Shown piece by piece: positions 60,567 to 64,000 of a DNA stretch of 64,000 nt. The translations under genes were made by a program, and so were the position numbers. Source of the stretch: Corynebacterium tuberculostearicum (GTDB lineage: Bacteria; Actinomycetota; Actinomycetes; Mycobacteriales; Mycobacteriaceae); assembly GCF_013408445.1 (NCBI RefSeq), contig NZ_JACBZL010000001.1, positions 2,046,001-2,110,000 on the forward strand, given 5' to 3'. Each line of letters opens with the position of its first letter. Position 1 is the first letter of the stretch. The notes under the pieces are model-generated. The model was not told where the DNA came from. It made no database searches and saw nothing but the letters and a program-made list of their open reading frames with translations.

Positions 60567-62189
60567 ATGAATGAATCGATGCAGTTGGCTGAGAAGGTAG
60601 CCGCCCAACTGGCGCGCCACCTCACGGATGTCGTCCTGTGCCCTGGTTCGCGCAATGCGCCGCTGTCGCTGGCGCTATTGGCGCGTGATGATATCCGCGT
60701 ACACACCCGCCTGGACGAGCGCGGGGGAGCGTTTACCGCCCTGGGCATGGCGCGGGTGCAGCGCCGCCACGTGGGCGTGGTGATGACCTCGGGAACTGCG
60801 GTGGCCAATACCTTGCCGGCCGTGGTGGAGGCGCACTATTCCCATACGCCGCTGGCCATCATTAGCGCGGATCGGCCGGAGCGCCTGGTGGGCACGGGGG
60901 CGTCGCAGACCATCGAGCAACAAGGCATCTTCGGCGTCTATGCGGATACCACCCAGGTCACCGGCGCGGACGATATCGCGGCGATGGCCCAGCGTTTCCG
61001 CGAAGACCTACAGGTGCACATCAATGTGGCTTTTGATGCCCCGCTTGTCGACGACACCCTGCCAGACCACACCTCCGGCGACGGCGTGCGCGAGCCCGCA
61101 CCAGCCTTTGTCGACCACGGTGAGGTGGCCGTGGATTTGAGCAAGAACACCCTAGTCATTACGGGTGACGAGGCCTGGGAGGTAGAAGGCCTCCAAGATG
61201 TACCGACCATTGCGGAGCCGAGCGCGCCGGGTCCGTATCATCCGGTGCATCCAGCGGCGGCGCATATCTTCCGCAAGGCGCAGGTCTCCGCGAATGATTA
61301 TGTGGTCAACACCAAGGTGGAGCAGGTCATCGTCGTGGGGCACCCGACGCTGCACCGTGGGGTGTTAGCGCTGATGAATGATCCGGATATTGAGCTAGTG
61401 GTGCTCTCGCGCACCAAGGACTTCACCAACCAGCGCGGCGACGAGGCCCGGCTTGGCACCACCGTCAAGGTCACCGGTGAGCCGAGCCGCGAGTGGATGA
61501 AGATCTGCGAAGGCGCAACCGATATGGCTGGACAAGCGGTGCGCGAGACCCTCGAGGATGAGGAACTGGGATTCACTGGGCTCCACGTCGCGGCCGCGGT
61601 GGGCGATACGCTCTCCGTCAATGACACCCTGGTGCTCGGCGCCTCGAACCCGGTGCGCGATGCCTCCATGGTGGGCCTGCCTTTCGACGGCGTGGATACC
61701 TACTCGCCGCGCGGGGCGGCCGGCATCGACGGCACCATCGCCCAAGCCATCGGCATTTCCTTGGCCACACAATCGCTGGATCCCACCAACTGGCGCGCCC
61801 CACGAGTAATGGCGCTCATGGGGGATGTCACCTTCTTGCACGACGCAAATAGCCTGCTCATCCCGGAAGACCAGGCGCGACCGGAAAACCTCACCATCGT
61901 GGTGGCCAATGACAATGGCGGCGGCATCTTCGAGACCCTGGAACAAGGCGCCGATGCGTTGCGCGAGTCCTTCGAGCCGGCGTTTGGAACGCCGCATGGG
62001 GTGGACGTCGGCAAGCTGGCAGAAGCCTACGAGGCAGACTACCGCGAGGTGACCACCCCGCAGGAGCTATTGGATACGCTGGCGGAGCTGAAGGAATACT
62101 CGACCGGGATTACCGTCGTGGAAGCCAAGACCACCCGTGCCACACGCCGGGCGCTCAATGAGAAGCTCACCGCAAAGGTAGGCCAGTAA
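60567..62189 (+). CDS. menD: SEPHCHC synthase (2-oxoglutarate-consuming, ThDP-dependent)
   Basis: 540 residues from ATG 60567. N-terminal LCPGSRNAPLSLAL and the ThDP Glu region HTRLDERGGAFTALGMA, then SGTAVANTLPAVVEA and ADRPERLVGTGASQTIEQ. C-terminal ThDP motif ALMGDVTFLHDANSLL and NDNGGGIFETLEQG. It joins isochorismate and 2-oxoglutarate, the first committed step of menaquinone synthesis. GTG of the next gene follows directly. Confidence 0.95.
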   Translation: MNESMQLAEKVAAQLARHLTDVVLCPGSRNAPLSLALLARDDIRVHTRLDERGGAFTALGMARVQRRHVGVVMTSGTAVANTLPAVVEAHYSHTPLAIISADRPERLVGTGASQTIEQQGIFGVYADTTQVTGADDIAAMAQRFREDLQVHINVAFDAPLVDDTLPDHTSGDGVREPAPAFVDHGEVAVDLSKNTLVITGDEAWEVEGLQDVPTIAEPSAPGPYHPVHPAAAHIFRKAQVSANDYVVNTKVEQVIVVGHPTLHRGVLALMNDPDIELVVLSRTKDFTNQRGDEARLGTTVKVTGEPSREWMKICEGATDMAGQAVRETLEDEELGFTGLHVAAAVGDTLSVNDTLVLGASNPVRDASMVGLPFDGVDTYSPRGAAGIDGTIAQAIGISLATQSLDPTNWRAPRVMALMGDVTFLHDANSLLIPEDQARPENLTIVVANDNGGGIFETLEQGADALRESFEPAFGTPHGVDVGKLAEAYEADYREVTTPQELLDTLAELKEYSTGITVVEAKTTRATRRALNEKLTAKVGQ

Positions 62190-62660
62190 GTGGCCCCGCC
62201 GCAGCACAAGCCGCACGCGGCCGTGGTGCCGCGCTATACGCCCGCGGTCTATCGTCGCCGCCTGCACCAGCTGACACTGGCGCTGTACCTGGCTGCGCTG
62301 GTGGGCGTGGTGGGCATGGTCATCGGGCCGGCGCTAAATGACCACGCCATCGCCAGCCACCCTGCGCGCGCTTTGGCCACGGTCAAGGATGTGGGCATGC
62401 TGCGCACCACGGTGGATTTCCAAGACAGTGAAGGGATTTACCACACCCCACAGCACGGGCTGCTCTATCCCAGTGGGCTGGGCGAGGGTCAGCAGGTGTG
62501 GGTGCACTACGCCCAGGACGACCCAGACCTGGTCAAGGTTGAAGGCCGCGAATGGACGCTGGCCATCATCCCGGCGCTCTCGGTAGGAGTGGTTGCCACG
62601 CTCATCGCGGCCGTGCTGTGGAAGCTGATTAGCTTCTTTACCCGCCGCGCGGAGAAATAA
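62190..62660 (+). CDS. DUF3592 family membrane protein
   Basis: 156 residues from GTG 62190, directly after the menD TAA. Two membrane spans (about 28-50 and 124-148) flank an outer beta domain with PSGLGEGQQVWVHYAQDDPDLVKVEG, as in DUF3592. The Rv0556 position (between menD and mgtA) is conserved. Function unknown; translational coupling to menD suggests co-expression. Confidence 0.85.
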   Translation: MAPPQHKPHAAVVPRYTPAVYRRRLHQLTLALYLAALVGVVGMVIGPALNDHAIASHPARALATVKDVGMLRTTVDFQDSEGIYHTPQHGLLYPSGLGEGQQVWVHYAQDDPDLVKVEGREWTLAIIPALSVGVVATLIAAVLWKLISFFTRRAEK

Positions 62661-62689
62661 TTAACCAAGATTTTCCGCTGGCTTCACCA

Positions 62690-62695
62690 TAAACT
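62690..62695 (+). promoter_or_regulatory. -10 of mgtA
   Basis: TAAACT, exactly 7 nt before ATG 62703; favours this start over ATG 62721. Confidence 0.5.
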
Positions 62696-62702
62696 TAAGA
62701 AG

Positions 62703-63920
62703 ATGGGCCATGATGGTGGCATGCGTGTTGCGATCGTGGCTGAATCCTTCCTCCCCAATGTCAATGGTGTGACCAACTCCGTGCTGCGCGTTTTAGAGCA
62801 CCTGCACGAGACCGGCCAAGAGGCCATCGTCATCGCGCCGGGCGCCCGTGAGGGACAAGAAGAGATTCCGGACTACCTAGGATTTCCCATCTACCGCGTG
62901 CCCACCGTGCGCGTGCCGCTGGTGGATTCGCTGCCGGTGGGCGTGCCTACCACGGCGGTCGATGAGGCCTTGCGCGACTTCAAGCCGGATATCATCCACC
63001 TGGCCAGCCCCTTCGTACTCGGCGCGGCGGGCGCTTTCTCCGCCCGCCAGCAGCGCGTGCCGGCCGTGGCGTTGTACCAGACCGATGTTGCCGGATTTGC
63101 CACCAAGTACCATGCCTCCGCGCTGGCCTATGGAGTGTGGGAGTGGCTGCGCACGATTCATAACTCCTGCCAGATGACGCTGGCACCGTCCTCGCTGACC
63201 ATCCGGGACTTGGAAAAGCACCACATTAAAAACGTGCGTCACTGGGGTCGTGGCGTGAACGCAGAACTTTTCCACCCCTCCAAGCGCTCTGAGGAGCTGC
63301 GCCGCAGCTGGGATCCGAGCGGCACCAAGAATGTGGTGGGATTCGTTGGTCGCCTCGCCGCGGAAAAGGGCGTGCACCGCCTCTCGGCGCTCAACGGGCG
63401 CGAGGATATCCAACTGGTCATCGTGGGCGATGGCCCGGAGCGTCCGCTGTTGGAGGCGCAGCTTCCCGGCGCAGTCTTTACCGGTGCCCTTTCTGGCGAA
63501 GACCTCGCCGCCGCCTATGCTTCCTTGGACGTCTTTGTCCACGCCGGCGAGTTCGAGACCTTCTGCCAGTCCATCCAGGAGGCGCAGGCCTCCGGCGTAC
63601 CGACCATCGGGCCGCGGGCAGGTGGCCCGGTAGACCTCATCGATGAGGGCTATAACGGCCTGCTGCTGGAGGTAAAAACCTTTGTGGAAGACCTCCCCAA
63701 TGCGGTGGATGCTCTGCTCAATCCGGAGATTCACCAGGAGATGCGGGACAATGCCCGCGAGTCCATTTCCTCCAAGACGTGGAAGGCGCTGTGCGAGCAG
63801 CTCGTGGGCTATTACGAAGAGGTGCTGGAGGATACTCGCCGGGTGCCGCTGACCATTTTGGGCCAGCGTCCGGAGCTGCCGCGGTGGGCGGCTCGTGCCC
63901 TTGGTGCCCGCGTAGCCTAG
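62703..63920 (+). CDS. mgtA: GDP-mannose-dependent alpha-mannosyltransferase
   Basis: 405 residues, GT4 family GT-B fold. N-terminal RVAIVAESFLPNVNGVTNSV, donor region VVGFVGRLAAEKGVHRL and GEFETFCQSIQEAQASGVP (EX7E-like). It is the MgtA/PimB family member that in C. glutamicum adds mannose to a glucuronosyl diacylglycerol for lipomannan-like lipids (Rv0557 position). ATG 62703 rather than 62721 is preferred from the -10 spacing; both are in frame. Confidence 0.9.
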   Translation: MGHDGGMRVAIVAESFLPNVNGVTNSVLRVLEHLHETGQEAIVIAPGAREGQEEIPDYLGFPIYRVPTVRVPLVDSLPVGVPTTAVDEALRDFKPDIIHLASPFVLGAAGAFSARQQRVPAVALYQTDVAGFATKYHASALAYGVWEWLRTIHNSCQMTLAPSSLTIRDLEKHHIKNVRHWGRGVNAELFHPSKRSEELRRSWDPSGTKNVVGFVGRLAAEKGVHRLSALNGREDIQLVIVGDGPERPLLEAQLPGAVFTGALSGEDLAAAYASLDVFVHAGEFETFCQSIQEAQASGVPTIGPRAGGPVDLIDEGYNGLLLEVKTFVEDLPNAVDALLNPEIHQEMRDNARESISSKTWKALCEQLVGYYEEVLEDTRRVPLTILGQRPELPRWAARALGARVA

Positions 63921-63923
63921 ACT
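63918..63923 (+). promoter_or_regulatory. -10 of menG
   Basis: TAGACT overlapping the mgtA stop, 8 nt before GTG 63932. Confidence 0.5.
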
Positions 63924-63931
63924 GATCATTT

Positions 63932-64000
63932 GTGTCTAAGGCAGATCTGGATAAAAAGCCCTTCGATGTGGCGCGCATGTTTGACGCCGTGGGCGAGAAA
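63932..64000 (+). CDS. menG: Demethylmenaquinone methyltransferase, 5' end only
   Basis: GTG 63932 opens a frame reading VSKADLDKKPFDVARMFDAV, then GEK, to the window edge. FDVARMFDAVGEKYD is the conserved N-terminus of UbiE/MenG, which methylates demethylmenaquinone with SAM. Position after mgtA matches Rv0558. Only 23 codons are visible, so identity rests on this motif and on the men gene context. Confidence 0.85.
   Translation, partial: MSKADLDKKPFDVARMFDAVGEK

Overview
The window looks like chromosomal DNA of a Corynebacterium (high G+C, Mycobacteriales). Evidence: gene order closely follows the block from M. tuberculosis Rv0475 to Rv0558 and its C. glutamicum counterpart. mshA, gpmA, senX3-regX3, an Rv0495c-like gene, ppx, proC, a BldC-like gene, the 33-residue ribosomal protein bS22, a SerB1-like HAD gene, hem genes, ccs genes, menA/E/B/C/D, mgtA and menG all appear in order. 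Many genes have a TANNNT -10 box 6-8 nt before the start codon, the actinobacterial leaderless arrangement. Species cannot be fixed from this window.

Layout. 1-1.8 kb: end of a succinate dehydrogenase operon (sdhA 3' end, sdhB, small membrane gene, terminator). 1.9-6.8 kb: envelope and hypothetical genes, including a degenerate DeoC-like protein and an LmeA-like protein. 6.8-15.4 kb: murB, luxS, a YihY-type membrane protein, three fadD-type acyl-CoA ligases and an ogt. 15.4-25.0 kb: mshA, gpmA, an IS30-family element inserted directly in front of senX3-regX3, an Rv0495c-like gene, ppx, an Ala/Lys/Pro-rich membrane protein and proC. 25.2-27.3 kb: BldC-like HTH, bS22, HAD phosphatase, glutaredoxin-like protein.

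27.3-45.4 kb: heme synthesis (hemA, hemC, hemD fusion, hemB, two membrane genes, hemE, hemY, hemL), then a system II cytochrome c maturation set (TlpA-like, CcdA, ResB, CcsA). Together with sdh these serve the respiratory chain. Inside this block are an HNH-endonuclease-like gene, a beta-hydroxyacid dehydrogenase, a guanidine-III riboswitch with a Gdx/SugE exporter, and a Pro-rich lipoprotein. Two perfect DnaA boxes lie between the HNH gene and the dehydrogenase.

45.4-64 kb: menaquinone synthesis (menA, menE, menB, menC, menD, start of menG), into which a manganese-type ABC transporter and an MntR-like regulator are embedded. Both carry copies of one GTTCAA-TGAAC operator. Also here: a DoxX remnant, a 52-residue membrane ORF, a DIP1984-family gene, an AbiEi/DUF559-like gene, a long nested palindrome and a UvrA paralogue.

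Cross-cutting signals: an 11-mer (GCTTGCCGACG and near forms) found far above chance; six convergent gene pairs sharing CTAG/TTAG as overlapping stops; overlapping divergent leaderless promoters. No tRNA, rRNA, CRISPR or prophage was seen.
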